64,000 nucleotides of DNA from Bacillus sp. AFS041924 (GTDB taxonomy: Bacteria; Bacillota; Bacilli; Bacillales; Bacillaceae_G), in the NCBI RefSeq assembly GCF_002577195.1, contig NZ_NULG01000015.1, positions 37,204 to 101,203 on the forward strand. The letters are read 5' to 3'. Numbering within the stretch: the stretch's first letter is position 1; each line of letters opens with the position of its first letter. This document shows, piece by piece, positions 38,233-48,127 of this stretch. The notes below the pieces were generated by a model. That model had not been told where the DNA came from, did no database searches, and saw nothing but the letters and a program-made list of their open reading frames with translations. A program made the position numbers and the translations under genes.

Positions 38233-39138
38233 TTACTTTGAATCGATATATTGGACGATTCTTTCGCAAATTTCATGTGTGATCAAGGAATCGGTTATTG
38301 AAGGATCTGGAGTTTTATTCTGCTCTATACATTCAAGAAAATGGTCTACTATTTGATAAAATCCACGTTTAAACAAGGTTGGTTCCCAATCACCAAATTT
38401 TGTTATGCTAGTCTCTTTATTATGATAATGGGTTGTTTCAACCAGGCTACTCACAACATATTTATTTTTTGGTGTCATGTATTCAATCTGTTCTTCCGTA
38501 ACGCCATTGTTTCTATTCATTATTCCAATTGCCGTACATTCTTCGCCCATAAGATGTATGACTAAATGTTCAAGCAAACCATCTTTTTTAAAGAAATTTA
38601 TTTTTAAATCAATTACATCGGTAGGCATTAAATATCTAAGAGTATCTACTACATGAATAAAATCCTCTACAACAAATCTCCTAGTAATATCAGGAGAATC
38701 GAATCTATTTTTTTGCATGATAATTAAGTTAGCTTTTCCATGCTTTGTAAGCTCACATACCCTTGGAATAAATCGTCTATTGAATCCAACCATAGCAATC
38801 TTTCCTTTTTCTTTCGCAAGCTTAACAATTTGTTTTGTTTCATGAAAATTCATCGAAATAGGTTTATCAATATAAACATTTATACCATTTAATAATAACT
38901 TCTCAGTTATTTCGTAATGAGCTTCAGTAGCTGTACTAACAAATGCTGCATCAATGTTCTTTTCTAATAATTTATCAACTGAGTTAACGATTTCACTGAT
39001 TCGATATTTTTTTGAAATGCGTTCTAATGATTCTTGGTTTCTTGTACAAAGTACCAATTCTACATTTTCTTTTTCGGAAAGAACTGGTAAATAAGCTTTC
39101 TTTGCTATATCACCTAAACCAATTATTCCAATTCTCAT
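38233..39138 (-). CDS. Gfo/Idh/MocA-family oxidoreductase
   Basis: 301 residues, with the Rossmann motif GIIGLGDIAKKAYLP at the N-terminus and the signature DKPISMNF holding the catalytic Lys near residue 95. The longest frame starts at 39189, but ATG at 39138 follows GAGGTG and opens with the fold itself, so it was chosen. The family is close to MviM/YceM-like dehydrogenases. It is a different branch from the protein at 19722 (no Cys cluster). It converges on murQ-murP, in the place where a murR regulator could stand, but it is an enzyme, not a regulator. Substrate unknown. Confidence 0.88.
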   Translation of the reverse strand: MRIGIIGLGDIAKKAYLPVLSEKENVELVLCTRNQESLERISKKYRISEIVNSVDKLLEKNIDAAFVSTATEAHYEITEKLLLNGINVYIDKPISMNFHETKQIVKLAKEKGKIAMVGFNRRFIPRVCELTKHGKANLIIMQKNRFDSPDITRRFVVEDFIHVVDTLRYLMPTDVIDLKINFFKKDGLLEHLVIHLMGEECTAIGIMNRNNGVTEEQIEYMTPKNKYVVSSLVETTHYHNKETSITKFGDWEPTLFKRGFYQIVDHFLECIEQNKTPDPSITDSLITHEICERIVQYIDSK

Positions 39139-39622
39139 ATGCCAACACCTCACTTGTATTAATTGAAGCATAGAAAAGCGATAAAGCAAGCAATTGTATG
39201 TATTTTACCAAAAATTTTGGTCATTTATAGATCCAGTTTCATCATATATTGACAAATCAAATAATATTTTTTAAATTTTCAAAAAACTATTTATTCATTT
39301 AAACTTATCCGTTATAATAAGGTCTAAAGTTGGTTTTTATGAAATAATTTTCCTTTTTTGATCCCGTTCTTCTATTCCACACTTATCGTAGTAAAGCCCC
39401 CACTTTGCGATCTACTTTCAAATTAACGATTTCAAATAATCTACTAGATAATATTTAAAAAGAGTAATTTTGTAAGCGTTTTCTATAAGGGTTAAAATAA
39501 CTTCTTATAAACATTCATTACCTGATTTCATTTGTTTATTACTAAAATAGCATACATACAAGAAGTAACTGAAAGTGTTAAAAATGAAGATAAAAAAGGT
39601 AAATAAGCGGAGGGGAAAAATT
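39139..39622. other. Divergent intergenic region, oxidoreductase / acyl-CoA ligase
   Basis: No gene is seen. It holds the cre-like site at 39471-39485 and, at its right end, the ribosome site GGAGGGG for the ligase. A longer frame of the ligase from 39575 is rejected because it starts before this site. Confidence 0.5.
39471..39485. promoter_or_regulatory. cre-like CcpA site upstream of the acyl-CoA ligase
   Basis: TGTAAGCGTTTTCTA fits the catabolite response element (TGNAARCGNWWWCA) at all but one base. It suggests glucose repression of fatty-acid activation, as for fatty-acid degradation genes in Bacillus. Confidence 0.6.
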
Positions 39623-41305
39623 ATGAGTTCTTCACATTTTGCGTATTGGCCAAAAAGGGTTTCAAAATCTTTAACGGTACCTGAAACAACACTCTATGAT
39701 AATTTAGTCGTATCAGCAAAAAGATATCCAAATCAAGCTGCAATGGAGTATTATGGGGCTTCAAAAACATATAAGCAGCTTCTTGAAGAGGTTGATCATT
39801 TAGCAGGGTATTTAGAGCATAGGTTAAAAGTAAAGCCTGGCGAACGCGTAATGCTTTATATGCAAAACTCACCGCAATATGTCATTGCCTTTTATGCGAT
39901 TTTAAGAGTAAGGGGTGTTGTAGTACCAATCAATCCGATGAACACCACTCATGAACTTGAATTTTACATAAATGATTGTGAAATGAAAACCGCAATCATT
40001 GGACAAGAACTTTCCCCTCAAATTGAACCGCTGCAAGCTACAACTGGCTTAGAGAATATTGTCGTTGCAGCTTACTCTGAATATTTACCAGAAATACCAT
40101 TAGTTACTGATTTGGCTGTAGAAATAACAGAGCCAAAGAAAATTTATCAAAATGAAAATATTTTTTATTGGGAAGATGCTATGGAAACACAGTTAACCCC
40201 ATCATTATATGAAGGTGAGTCAGAAGATATTGCGGTTCTCCCATATACGTCGGGAACTACGGGGTTACCAAAAGGTTGCATACACACGCATAAAACTGTA
40301 CAAGCAAATGTAGTAGGATCTGCAGTATGGATGAATATTTCAGCAAATGCTGTTAGCTTTTCAACATTACCATTATTTCATGTAACAGGAATGGTCCATG
40401 GAATGCATACGCCGATTTTGACTGGATCGAGTATGGTGTTGCTAACGAGATGGAATCGAAACCATGCATGCAAACTAATTGAAAAATATCAATGTACGCA
40501 CTGGGTAAATATTAGTACGATGCTAATCGATTTTTTAGCTAATCCAACCTTAAATACGGATGACATCAAATCGCTAGTAAATATTGCTGGTGGTGGAGCT
40601 CCTCTTCCACAAGCAGTAGGCGAGCAGTTATTTCAATTAACTGGCTTAAAGTTTGTTGAAGGCTATGGATTATCTGAGACTATTGCACAAACTCATTTTA
40701 ATCCGCCAGATCGTCCAAAACTTCAATGTCTCGGAATTCCTTCATTTGACGTAGACGCCAGAATTATTGAACCGGTATCGATGAAACAGTTAGGAGTCGG
40801 TGAAGTTGGTGAGATAGTTGTAAATGGACCACAAGTATTTAAGGGATACTTTAATCGACCAGATGAAACGAATGCTGCCTTTATTGAAATAGACGGCAAA
40901 CTATTTTTCCGTACAGGTGATATTGGCCGATTTGATGAAGAAGGGTACTATTTTATCGTTGACCGTGTAAAAAGAATGATTAACGCATCAGGTTTTAAAG
41001 TATGGCCAACCGAAGTGGAGAACCTACTATATAAGCATCCAGCTATTCAGCAGGCTTGTGTGGTCAGTAAGCCAGATGAAAAAAGAGGCGAAACGGTAAA
41101 AGCATATGTAATCTTAAATCCTATTTATTTAGACAAAGTAAGTGAGGATGACATCATCGATTGGGCAAAAGAGCATATGGCTACCTATAAATATCCGAGA
41201 TATGTAGAATTTGTTGATCAATTACCTACTACAGCAAGTGGAAAAATTTTATGGAGGACTCTTCAAGAAGCGGAATGGAATAAGGTTGAACAAGTTAAAG
41301 AGTAA
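39623..41305 (+). CDS. AMP-binding acyl-CoA ligase (medium/long-chain fatty acid type)
   Basis: 560 residues of the ANL superfamily: activates a carboxylic acid with ATP and transfers it to CoA. Phosphate loop LPYTSGTTGLPKGCIHTH, A5 block GYGLSETIAQTHF, A7/A8 block RTGDIGRFDEEGYYFIVDRVK, and the catalytic Lys in TTASGKILWR at the C-terminus. No acyl-carrier domain or membrane anchor. The start ATG follows GGAGGGG. Single gene with its own terminator and a cre-like site upstream. The chain length preference is not readable. Confidence 0.9.
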   Translation: MSSSHFAYWPKRVSKSLTVPETTLYDNLVVSAKRYPNQAAMEYYGASKTYKQLLEEVDHLAGYLEHRLKVKPGERVMLYMQNSPQYVIAFYAILRVRGVVVPINPMNTTHELEFYINDCEMKTAIIGQELSPQIEPLQATTGLENIVVAAYSEYLPEIPLVTDLAVEITEPKKIYQNENIFYWEDAMETQLTPSLYEGESEDIAVLPYTSGTTGLPKGCIHTHKTVQANVVGSAVWMNISANAVSFSTLPLFHVTGMVHGMHTPILTGSSMVLLTRWNRNHACKLIEKYQCTHWVNISTMLIDFLANPTLNTDDIKSLVNIAGGGAPLPQAVGEQLFQLTGLKFVEGYGLSETIAQTHFNPPDRPKLQCLGIPSFDVDARIIEPVSMKQLGVGEVGEIVVNGPQVFKGYFNRPDETNAAFIEIDGKLFFRTGDIGRFDEEGYYFIVDRVKRMINASGFKVWPTEVENLLYKHPAIQQACVVSKPDEKRGETVKAYVILNPIYLDKVSEDDIIDWAKEHMATYKYPRYVEFVDQLPTTASGKILWRTLQEAEWNKVEQVKE

Positions 41306-41354
41306 GAAAAGTTAACAATCACTGAATGATAATTGAAAATTAAATAATAAAATG

Positions 41355-41396
41355 AAAAGGGGAACCAAAACAATTATGTTTAGGTTCCCCTTTTTT
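41355..41396 (+). terminator. Intrinsic terminator of the acyl-CoA ligase gene
   Basis: AAAAGGGGAACC pairs with GGTTCCCCTTTT and is followed by further T. Confidence 0.9.
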
Positions 41397-41576
41397 ATGT
41401 TGATTAAGTTTGCTGAGGAGGCCCAAGAATCTCGCCTTATCCTGTAATGAAAATCAACATCACAAGGCATCTTTTACTGTGTAAAAATTGGAAAGGTGTT
41501 TTTAATATTCAGACTAATACTAAATATAGTATGATAATTTTAGAGAAAGCCCATACATCAATTTACTACTGAAAAG

Positions 41577-43337
41577 GTGATGACAATCGTCAAAATTAGA
41601 TTACGGTTAAAAAATTTAAACACTTTACGAAATCAAATATTAGCCGTTTTCTTGATTGTTATGATGATCGTTCTATCCATTGTTTCAATTATGGTATATA
41701 ACCAAGTTGGAACGATGATGAAAGACACTACCGAAAAACAAATCAAACAAACGGCGATCGAAGCAAACGGAAGAATGGAAACCTTGTATAAGCAAATTGA
41801 TACATTATCCAATCAACTCATGACAAATGGTACGGTTCAACAAATATTACTAGGCTTGAAAGATGGAGAAAGTATTGATTTCGGAAAAAGACAATCATTA
41901 ATTAGAGTAATAAATAACTTTTTAGCGTACTCAGATGGAATCTCTTCATTTGAACTCTATTCTTCGGAAGGAAAGCGAATATTTCCATTCGGTGAGAAAA
42001 ATTTATCAAGTGTAATCGATGAGAAATGGGTAAAGGAAGCGGAAGCAGAAAAAGGCAGATTAGTATGGGTAGGTAAAGACCCTAATAATAGTAACTATTC
42101 ATATGCAGTAAGAAGAGTAAGCTTAATGGATCGATGGTTTTCCAATGGTGGCTACCTAGTAGTAAGAATTCTTAATAGTTATTTTCAAGTTGAGGAAAGC
42201 AATGTATCTCCAGGTGAGAAGGACTATATGATGCTTCTTGACAGAGATTTAACGCCAATAACGAATAATTATGATATTGATATTCAAAAATTTTTATTAG
42301 ACGGTTACGAAACGATTAAAATCAATAAAAAGCAATATATGATCGTTAAACAATCTTCAACAAAAACAGGCTGGACTCTTGTTATTTTAAAGCCTACAAG
42401 CTTTTTAAATGAGCGGGTAACACCAGTAAGAAAAGCGACTCTTTTTTCAGGAGCAATTGGATTTATTATTTTTGTTGTCTCTTCAATTATCCTAGCCACG
42501 ATGATAACAAGACCAATAAAAAAACTTACAAATACGATGAAGAATGCAAAAATGGACGAGTTAAAGGTTAACAAGGAAAGTGCAGCCTCGTTAGAAATTA
42601 TTGAATTGAATAGAACTTATAATCAGATGGTAGAAAATACAAATCACTTAATTCAAGTAGTTTATGAAAAAGAATTACTCCGTAGTCAAACCGAATTAAA
42701 GGCTTTACAGGCTCAAATAGACCCACATTTCCTTTATAATACGTTAAATGCACTGTACTGGTCCTTAGATGAAAAAGGTGAGGATGAATTAGCAGAAATA
42801 GTTATTGCGATGTCAGGATTATTTCGCTATACAATCGGTAATCAGAACAGTAGTGAATGGGTCACAATACAAGCCGCTTTAGAGCAAATTGAACGTTATT
42901 TACAGATCATGAAAATGAGGTTAGGAGATCGTTTATTATGGGAGATCTTTGTTGAACCTGATCTATTAAATATTAAAATACCTAAACTATTAATCCAACC
43001 TTTAGTGGAGAATGCCATAATGCATGGTATTGAAAGTAGTCGGGAGCAGGGAATTATTTTAGTGAAGATTGAAAGAATTAATCAATCATCTAATTTATTA
43101 GTAACTGTTAAGGACAATGGACCTGGAATTGATAAAGAAGCACTTAATGCTCTAAACTTAGCAATTAAAAACAATAATGTATCATCCTTTAAAGGAATGG
43201 GAATGGCACTTATTAACGTAAATAAAAGAATTAAATTATATTACGAAGAGTATAACTTAAATGGTCTTCGTTTAGAAAGTGAGATTGGTAAAGGGACAGC
43301 TGTACTATTCGAAGTTCCGGACAAAGGTGGGGAATAA
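41577..43337 (+). CDS. Sensor histidine kinase, YesM-type
   Basis: 586 residues. Membrane segment ~20-42, an extracellular sensor domain of ~240 residues (Cache-like by length and layout), second membrane segment ~290-310, HAMP ~312-365, then the LytS/YesM-type kinase with phospho-acceptor H384 in QIDPHFLYNTLNALYW, the N-box IQPLVENAIMHGIE and VKDNGPGI. GTG at 41577 or ATG at 41580; AAAAGG upstream sits close to both, so the exact start is uncertain. Two bases separate it from the regulator gene. Controls the xylo-oligosaccharide locus that follows (inference from order). Confidence 0.92.
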   Translation: MMTIVKIRLRLKNLNTLRNQILAVFLIVMMIVLSIVSIMVYNQVGTMMKDTTEKQIKQTAIEANGRMETLYKQIDTLSNQLMTNGTVQQILLGLKDGESIDFGKRQSLIRVINNFLAYSDGISSFELYSSEGKRIFPFGEKNLSSVIDEKWVKEAEAEKGRLVWVGKDPNNSNYSYAVRRVSLMDRWFSNGGYLVVRILNSYFQVEESNVSPGEKDYMMLLDRDLTPITNNYDIDIQKFLLDGYETIKINKKQYMIVKQSSTKTGWTLVILKPTSFLNERVTPVRKATLFSGAIGFIIFVVSSIILATMITRPIKKLTNTMKNAKMDELKVNKESAASLEIIELNRTYNQMVENTNHLIQVVYEKELLRSQTELKALQAQIDPHFLYNTLNALYWSLDEKGEDELAEIVIAMSGLFRYTIGNQNSSEWVTIQAALEQIERYLQIMKMRLGDRLLWEIFVEPDLLNIKIPKLLIQPLVENAIMHGIESSREQGIILVKIERINQSSNLLVTVKDNGPGIDKEALNALNLAIKNNNVSSFKGMGMALINVNKRIKLYYEEYNLNGLRLESEIGKGTAVLFEVPDKGGE

Positions 43338-43339
43338 TA

Positions 43340-44134
43340 GTGGATACAAAAACGATTCTAATTGTTGATGATGAACAAGTGACAAGACAAGGTCTAAAAA
43401 AAACATTGGAGAAGTGGTCAAACGGTAAGTTTGAAATTCTCAGCGCTGCCAATGGACAAGAGACATTTGAACAGATGAGTAAGACAAAAATACATCTATT
43501 AGTTACGGATATATGTATGCCTAAAATGGATGGTTTGGAGCTTTTAAAAAGTTTACAAGATAAAGGTTATAAATTTGTTTCCATTATTATTTCAGGACAC
43601 CCTGACTTTGAATATGCCCAGGAGGCCATTCGTCTAGGCGTTGTAAACTATTTATTAAAACCGGTAAGTAAGCAAAAACTAATTGAGGCAATTGAACAAG
43701 CGTTAGAAAAGGAAGCAAGTATTGAACGTATTGAACATATGGAAAAGGTAGCTGACAAAAAGTTATTAAAGCTAGACCAGGTTAATAGTAGATCTAATTC
43801 AATTAGGGAAGCAAAAAACTTTATTAATGAAAATATAAGCAAGCAAATTTCGTTAAAAGAAGTCGCGGAAGCTGTGCATCTAAATGCAAGTTATTTTAGT
43901 GTGTTGTTTAAAGAACGAGTCGGGCTAACATTTAGCGAGTATTTAACTAGAAAGAGGATACAAATTGCGAAAAATAGTCTTTTAACGACTGATTTGCAAA
44001 TAGAAGAAATAGCTCTAGAAGTAGGTTATCAAACAGCTAAATATTTCATTAAGATTTTTAAGGATTACGAGGGGATCACTCCGAGTAAGTATAGAAAGAT
44101 TTCAGAACTTGAAGAATCCTTAATCCAAAAATAG
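43340..44134 (+). CDS. Response regulator with AraC-type DNA-binding domain, YesN-type
   Basis: 264 residues, short for YesN relatives (often 350-520) because the middle linker is small. Receiver 1-120 with D10-D11, phospho-acceptor D57 (LLVTDICMPKMDG) and the Lys in LLKPVSK. AraC-type double HTH ~155-255 (SLKEVAEAVHLNASYFSVLFKE, then IEEIALEVGYQTAKYFIKIF). GTG start after GGTGGGG. Likely activator of the ABC and xylose genes downstream; no xylR repressor is present in the window. Confidence 0.92.
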   Translation: MDTKTILIVDDEQVTRQGLKKTLEKWSNGKFEILSAANGQETFEQMSKTKIHLLVTDICMPKMDGLELLKSLQDKGYKFVSIIISGHPDFEYAQEAIRLGVVNYLLKPVSKQKLIEAIEQALEKEASIERIEHMEKVADKKLLKLDQVNSRSNSIREAKNFINENISKQISLKEVAEAVHLNASYFSVLFKERVGLTFSEYLTRKRIQIAKNSLLTTDLQIEEIALEVGYQTAKYFIKIFKDYEGITPSKYRKISELEESLIQK

Positions 44135-44148
44135 TGGAATTTTATCCA

Positions 44149-44178
44149 ATCGTGGTTACCTTACCGCGATTTTTTTTT
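44149..44178 (+). terminator. Terminator between regulator and binding-protein genes
   Basis: ATCGTGGT pairs with ACCGCGAT (one G-U) around TACCTT, followed by eight or more T. The sugar genes therefore need their own promoter, within the ~50 bases to 44229, which is very short. Confidence 0.85.
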
Positions 44179-44228
44179 AATGCTAGAATTTACTTATAAC
44201 TAAAAATTCAAAAAAATGGGGGTTTGAC

Positions 44229-45536
44229 ATGTTTAAGAAAGCGTCTTCATTAATACTAGCACTAGTTCTTATACTGATGGTTGCTTTAACTGGCTGTGGT
44301 AAATCTAATAACGCCTCAACTGAAAGCGGTTCCAAAAAAGTAGTTAAATTTATGCATCTTTGGCCAGCTGGAAGTTCTAAGCAACAAAATTTAATTGTAA
44401 CTGACATTATTAAGCAATACGAGGCTAAACACAAAGATGTAAAAATTGAAGTAGAAGTTCTTGAAAATGAGCAATACAAGAATAAAATTAAAGTTCTTTC
44501 TTCTTCTAACGAACTTCCTGATGTTGGCTTTACATGGGCAGCAGGATATATGACTCCTTTTGTAAAAGGCGGTTTATTTGCAGACTTAGATGATGTGTTA
44601 AACAGTGGATTAAAAGATTCTTTCGTAAGCGGAACGACAGAAGCATATGCAATTGATGGTAAAACCTATGGATTACCTCTAGAGCTTAACATCGCTCCAA
44701 TTTATTACAATAAAGCAATTTTCGAAAAATATAATCTTCAAGTACCACAAACTTATAGCGAGTTCCAAAATGTTGTTAAAACACTTGCTAAAAACGGAGT
44801 TGCTCCAATCGCTCTAGGAAATAAGGATCGTTGGACAGGTTCACTTTGGTATATGTACTTAGCAGATCGAATTGGTGGTTCTGAAGTATTGAATAAAGCA
44901 ATTAATCGTACAGGCTCATTTGAAGACTCTTCGCTTGTGACAGCAGCACAAGATGTTCAAAGTCTAGTTAAAGAAAAAGCATTTAATAAAGGCTTTAATG
45001 GATTATCAAATGATGAAGGAAAATCTGAATTCTTAAATGGAAATGCAGCTATGTACTTAATGGGAACATGGGAGCTTCCAAACTTTACAACAAATGAAGA
45101 AATACCAAAAGATTTCCGCGACAATGTAGGCTTCTTTAAATTCCCTACTTACGAGGGCGGAAAAGGGAATGTAAATAGTTGGGTTGGTGGACCTGGAGTA
45201 GGTTTATTCGTATCAGAACATTCAAAAGTAAAAGCTGAAGCTAAAGATTTTGTTAAATTCTTTGTAGAGAAATGGGGAGAGCAATCTGTTGAAAAAGCAG
45301 GTGTTATTCCAGCTACTAAGGTTGATACTTCAAAAGTAAATTTACCACCGTTATATATCGATGTATTAAACGAATTAAATAACGCGACTAACTTAACACT
45401 GTTTGCTGATGTTCAAATGAGTGCTTCCGTTGCAGAAACACACTTAAATCTAATTCAATCTTTATTTGGAAATGAAGTAAAACCAAAAGACTTTGCTAAA
45501 CAACATGAAGAAGCATTAAAAGCTGAAGATAAATAA
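44229..45536 (+). CDS. ABC transporter sugar-binding lipoprotein (xylo-oligosaccharide type)
   Basis: 435 residues with lipobox LTGC (C at residue 23). Family-1 solute-binding layout: FMHLWPAGSS, SSNELPDVGFTW, GKTYGLPLELNIAPIYYNK, NGNAAMYLMGTWELPNF. ATG follows TGGGGGTTTGAC. First gene of the sugar locus. The ligand is inferred to be xylose oligomers from the GH43 xylosidase and xylose genes downstream. Confidence 0.92.
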   Translation: MFKKASSLILALVLILMVALTGCGKSNNASTESGSKKVVKFMHLWPAGSSKQQNLIVTDIIKQYEAKHKDVKIEVEVLENEQYKNKIKVLSSSNELPDVGFTWAAGYMTPFVKGGLFADLDDVLNSGLKDSFVSGTTEAYAIDGKTYGLPLELNIAPIYYNKAIFEKYNLQVPQTYSEFQNVVKTLAKNGVAPIALGNKDRWTGSLWYMYLADRIGGSEVLNKAINRTGSFEDSSLVTAAQDVQSLVKEKAFNKGFNGLSNDEGKSEFLNGNAAMYLMGTWELPNFTTNEEIPKDFRDNVGFFKFPTYEGGKGNVNSWVGGPGVGLFVSEHSKVKAEAKDFVKFFVEKWGEQSVEKAGVIPATKVDTSKVNLPPLYIDVLNELNNATNLTLFADVQMSASVAETHLNLIQSLFGNEVKPKDFAKQHEEALKAEDK

Positions 45537-45554
45537 TTCTTGAAGTACTAAATA

Positions 45555-45581
45555 GGGGCATAAAGATTCATTCTTATGCCC
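45555..45581 (+). terminator. Hairpin between binding-protein and permease genes
   Basis: GGGCATAA pairs with TTATGCCC over a 10-base loop; only a weak T stretch follows. It is probably a stabilising or partly terminating structure, like the one at 17818-17880. Confidence 0.6.
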
Positions 45582-45617
45582 TTGATCTTTAATTATGGGG
45601 GAAGGAGTTGAAACGAA

Positions 45618-46493
45618 ATGAATAAAACGATGTCAAATAAAAAAATTATTGCCCTGTATATTACACCAGCTCTTTTTCTAATCCTTGCTTTGATTTACGT
45701 TCCAATCGTACAAACTGGATACTTTGGCTTAATGAAATGGAATGGGATCGGGGAAAAGGAGTTCATAGGTTTAAAGAATTACTCCCACTTATTACATGAT
45801 CCTCTATTTTGGAAGAGTGCTTTCCACTCCTTTTTATTAGCAGTATTTTCGGCAGTTAGTTTAATTGGTTACTTGTTCATCTCATTTATACTAGCCGGAA
45901 AGGTTAAAGGTGCAGACCTTCTCAGAAAAATATATCTTATTCCAATGCTACTTGCTTCCGTTGCAATTGCTCAGCTTTGGCTTAAAATTTATCACCCAAC
46001 TAATGGTATTCTAAATAGCTTACTTGTTTCTCTTGGAGTTGATAATCCACCTGCTTGGTTAGCAGAAACTAATTTAGCGTTATATGCGATTATAATACCG
46101 ATTATTTGGCAGTACGCCGGTTTTTATATTCTGATTTACTATGCAGCTCTTAAAAATATACCGGACTCACTAATCGAGGCTGCAAGAATCGATGGGGCTA
46201 CTCCGTTACAAATCGCAATAAAAATAAAACTACCATTAATAATGAATGTCGTTAAAGTAACGATTGTTCTTGCGGTTGTTGGATCACTTAAATATTTTGA
46301 TTTAATTTATGTCATGACAGGCGGAGGTCCAAATGGTTCAAGCGAAGTAATGGCTTCCTATATGTATCAAAAAGCATTCAAAGGATTTGACTTTGGATAT
46401 GCAAGTGCAATTGGCTTTTTCTTATTAATTATTTGTTTAGTGGTTACTTGGATTATTCGTAAGTTTACTGAATCAAATAATGACATTTACTAA
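45618..46493 (+). CDS. ABC sugar transporter permease, first subunit
   Basis: A 291-residue LplB/MalF-like permease with six hydrophobic segments and the EAA loop LIEAARIDGATPLQIAIKIKLP. ATG after GGGGGAAGGAGTTG. It partners with the next gene; no ATPase is encoded nearby, so a shared MsmX-type ATPase is expected. Confidence 0.92.
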   Translation: MNKTMSNKKIIALYITPALFLILALIYVPIVQTGYFGLMKWNGIGEKEFIGLKNYSHLLHDPLFWKSAFHSFLLAVFSAVSLIGYLFISFILAGKVKGADLLRKIYLIPMLLASVAIAQLWLKIYHPTNGILNSLLVSLGVDNPPAWLAETNLALYAIIIPIIWQYAGFYILIYYAALKNIPDSLIEAARIDGATPLQIAIKIKLPLIMNVVKVTIVLAVVGSLKYFDLIYVMTGGGPNGSSEVMASYMYQKAFKGFDFGYASAIGFFLLIICLVVTWIIRKFTESNNDIY

Positions 46494-46512
46494 GTAGAAA
46501 GGGGGATTTTAG

Positions 46513-47412
46513 GTGGATACGGTAAAAGCTACAGGATCTCAAGCGATTGTAACCGGACAGAAAACGGACCGTAGTATAAATAGTGTATTAAGTAAAATTG
46601 CTTACGGATTTATGTACCTTTTCCTTATAATCGTAGCGATTTTTCAAATTTTTCCGATCATCTGGCTATTTCTTTTCTCGTTAAAAAATAACCAAGAAGT
46701 TTTCAATATGTCTCCTTTTTCTTTACCTGAAAGCCCTAAATGGGAGAATTATACGAAGGTTTGGACCGAAGGAAACATTAGTCAGTATTTCTTTAACAGT
46801 GTAACCTATACGGTCGTTGCCGTAATTTTGACGGTCATATTAGCTAGTATGGTAACGTTTGCGATTACAAGAATGAATTGGAAAGCAAGTAAATGGGTAT
46901 TGGGATTATTTATGGTAGGCCTAATGATTCCAGTCCACTCAACACTAATTCCATTATTTAATACGTTTACAAAAATAAATTTAATTGATAATCCACTATC
47001 AGTAATTCTTACTTACACAGCTTTTAATCTGCCAATTACAATTATGATCTTAATAGGGTTTTATGAAGCTCTACCTAGAGAGGTAGAAGAAGCTGCGATT
47101 ATGGATGGGGCATCAATTAACCACATATTTTTTAAGATTACTTTACCTATGACATCACCAGTAATTGCTACAGCTGCAATTATTAATATGATATACAACT
47201 GGAATGAGTTTGTCTTCGTTAATACATTTATTAGCTCAGATCAATTTAAAACACTCACAGTTGGTATTCAAAACTTTATTGGCCAGTATACGACTGATTG
47301 GGGTGCAATTGGCGCTACGTTAGTCATTAGTATTTTACCAATCCTAATTGCTTTCTTTATATTAAGTAATCGAATTGTTGAAGGAATTGCATCTGGGTCG
47401 GTAAAAGGTTAA
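46513..47412 (+). CDS. ABC sugar transporter permease, second subunit
   Basis: A 299-residue MalG-like permease, GTG start after AAAGGGGG. EAA loop VEEAAIMDGASINHIFFKITLP and six hydrophobic segments. It lies 19 bases behind the first permease gene and precedes the YesL gene. Confidence 0.92.
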   Translation: MDTVKATGSQAIVTGQKTDRSINSVLSKIAYGFMYLFLIIVAIFQIFPIIWLFLFSLKNNQEVFNMSPFSLPESPKWENYTKVWTEGNISQYFFNSVTYTVVAVILTVILASMVTFAITRMNWKASKWVLGLFMVGLMIPVHSTLIPLFNTFTKINLIDNPLSVILTYTAFNLPITIMILIGFYEALPREVEEAAIMDGASINHIFFKITLPMTSPVIATAAIINMIYNWNEFVFVNTFISSDQFKTLTVGIQNFIGQYTTDWGAIGATLVISILPILIAFFILSNRIVEGIASGSVKG

Positions 47413-47459
47413 TCGCCGTAGATAAAGGAATAAATGTTTTCATAAAGGACAGTGATTAG

Positions 47460-48095
47460 ATGATACTCGGAAAAACAATGGGAAAACTGTTTACGGTTTG
47501 TGAATGGATTATGAAATTGGCATACGTCAATTTACTATGGTTCCTCTTTTCAATCGCTGGACTAATTATATTCGGTTTTTTCCCTGCTACTGTAGCCCTT
47601 TTTACCATTATTCGAAAATGGATTTTAAAAGAAACGGATTTACCGATTTGGAGAACATTTAAAACTGTCTTTCTTAAGGAATTTAAAAACTCCAACAAAC
47701 TAGGTTTGGTATTTATTTTTAGCGGAATTTTCCTCGTATTTGATGTGTTTTACATTCGAACGGTAGAAGGGGTGTTCCAGTTCATACTAATCATTCCTTT
47801 ACTAATCATAGCAGCTATTTATTTAATGGTTTTACTTTATATTTTTCCAATCTATGTACATTACGAATTTAAATTAAAGGATTATGTAAAAAACGCATTT
47901 TTCTTAAGTATATTTCATTTTCATATTACTTTGCTAATGCTAATTAGTTTAGTCTCTATTTCAATTTTAATGCTGTATCAGCCAGGACTAATTCCATTCT
48001 TTAGTGTCGTATCAATTGCTTGGATTTTTATGTTCTGTGGTATGTACAGCTTTAATCGAATTGACGAAAGACAAGGCAAGATTAGTAAAGTCTAG
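47460..48095 (+). CDS. YesL-family (DUF624) membrane protein
   Basis: 211 residues, five hydrophobic segments, with the family opening of a membrane segment followed by FFPATVALFTIIRKW. YesL-type proteins accompany carbohydrate ABC importers of this class in Bacillus; their exact role is unknown. ATG at 47460 with AAAGGA upstream. It lies between the permease genes and the epimerase gene. Confidence 0.85.
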   Translation: MILGKTMGKLFTVCEWIMKLAYVNLLWFLFSIAGLIIFGFFPATVALFTIIRKWILKETDLPIWRTFKTVFLKEFKNSNKLGLVFIFSGIFLVFDVFYIRTVEGVFQFILIIPLLIIAAIYLMVLLYIFPIYVHYEFKLKDYVKNAFFLSIFHFHITLLMLISLVSISILMLYQPGLIPFFSVVSIAWIFMFCGMYSFNRIDERQGKISKV

Positions 48096-48127
48096 GTGTA
48101 GAAAATATGACAGAACGGGGAATCTAG

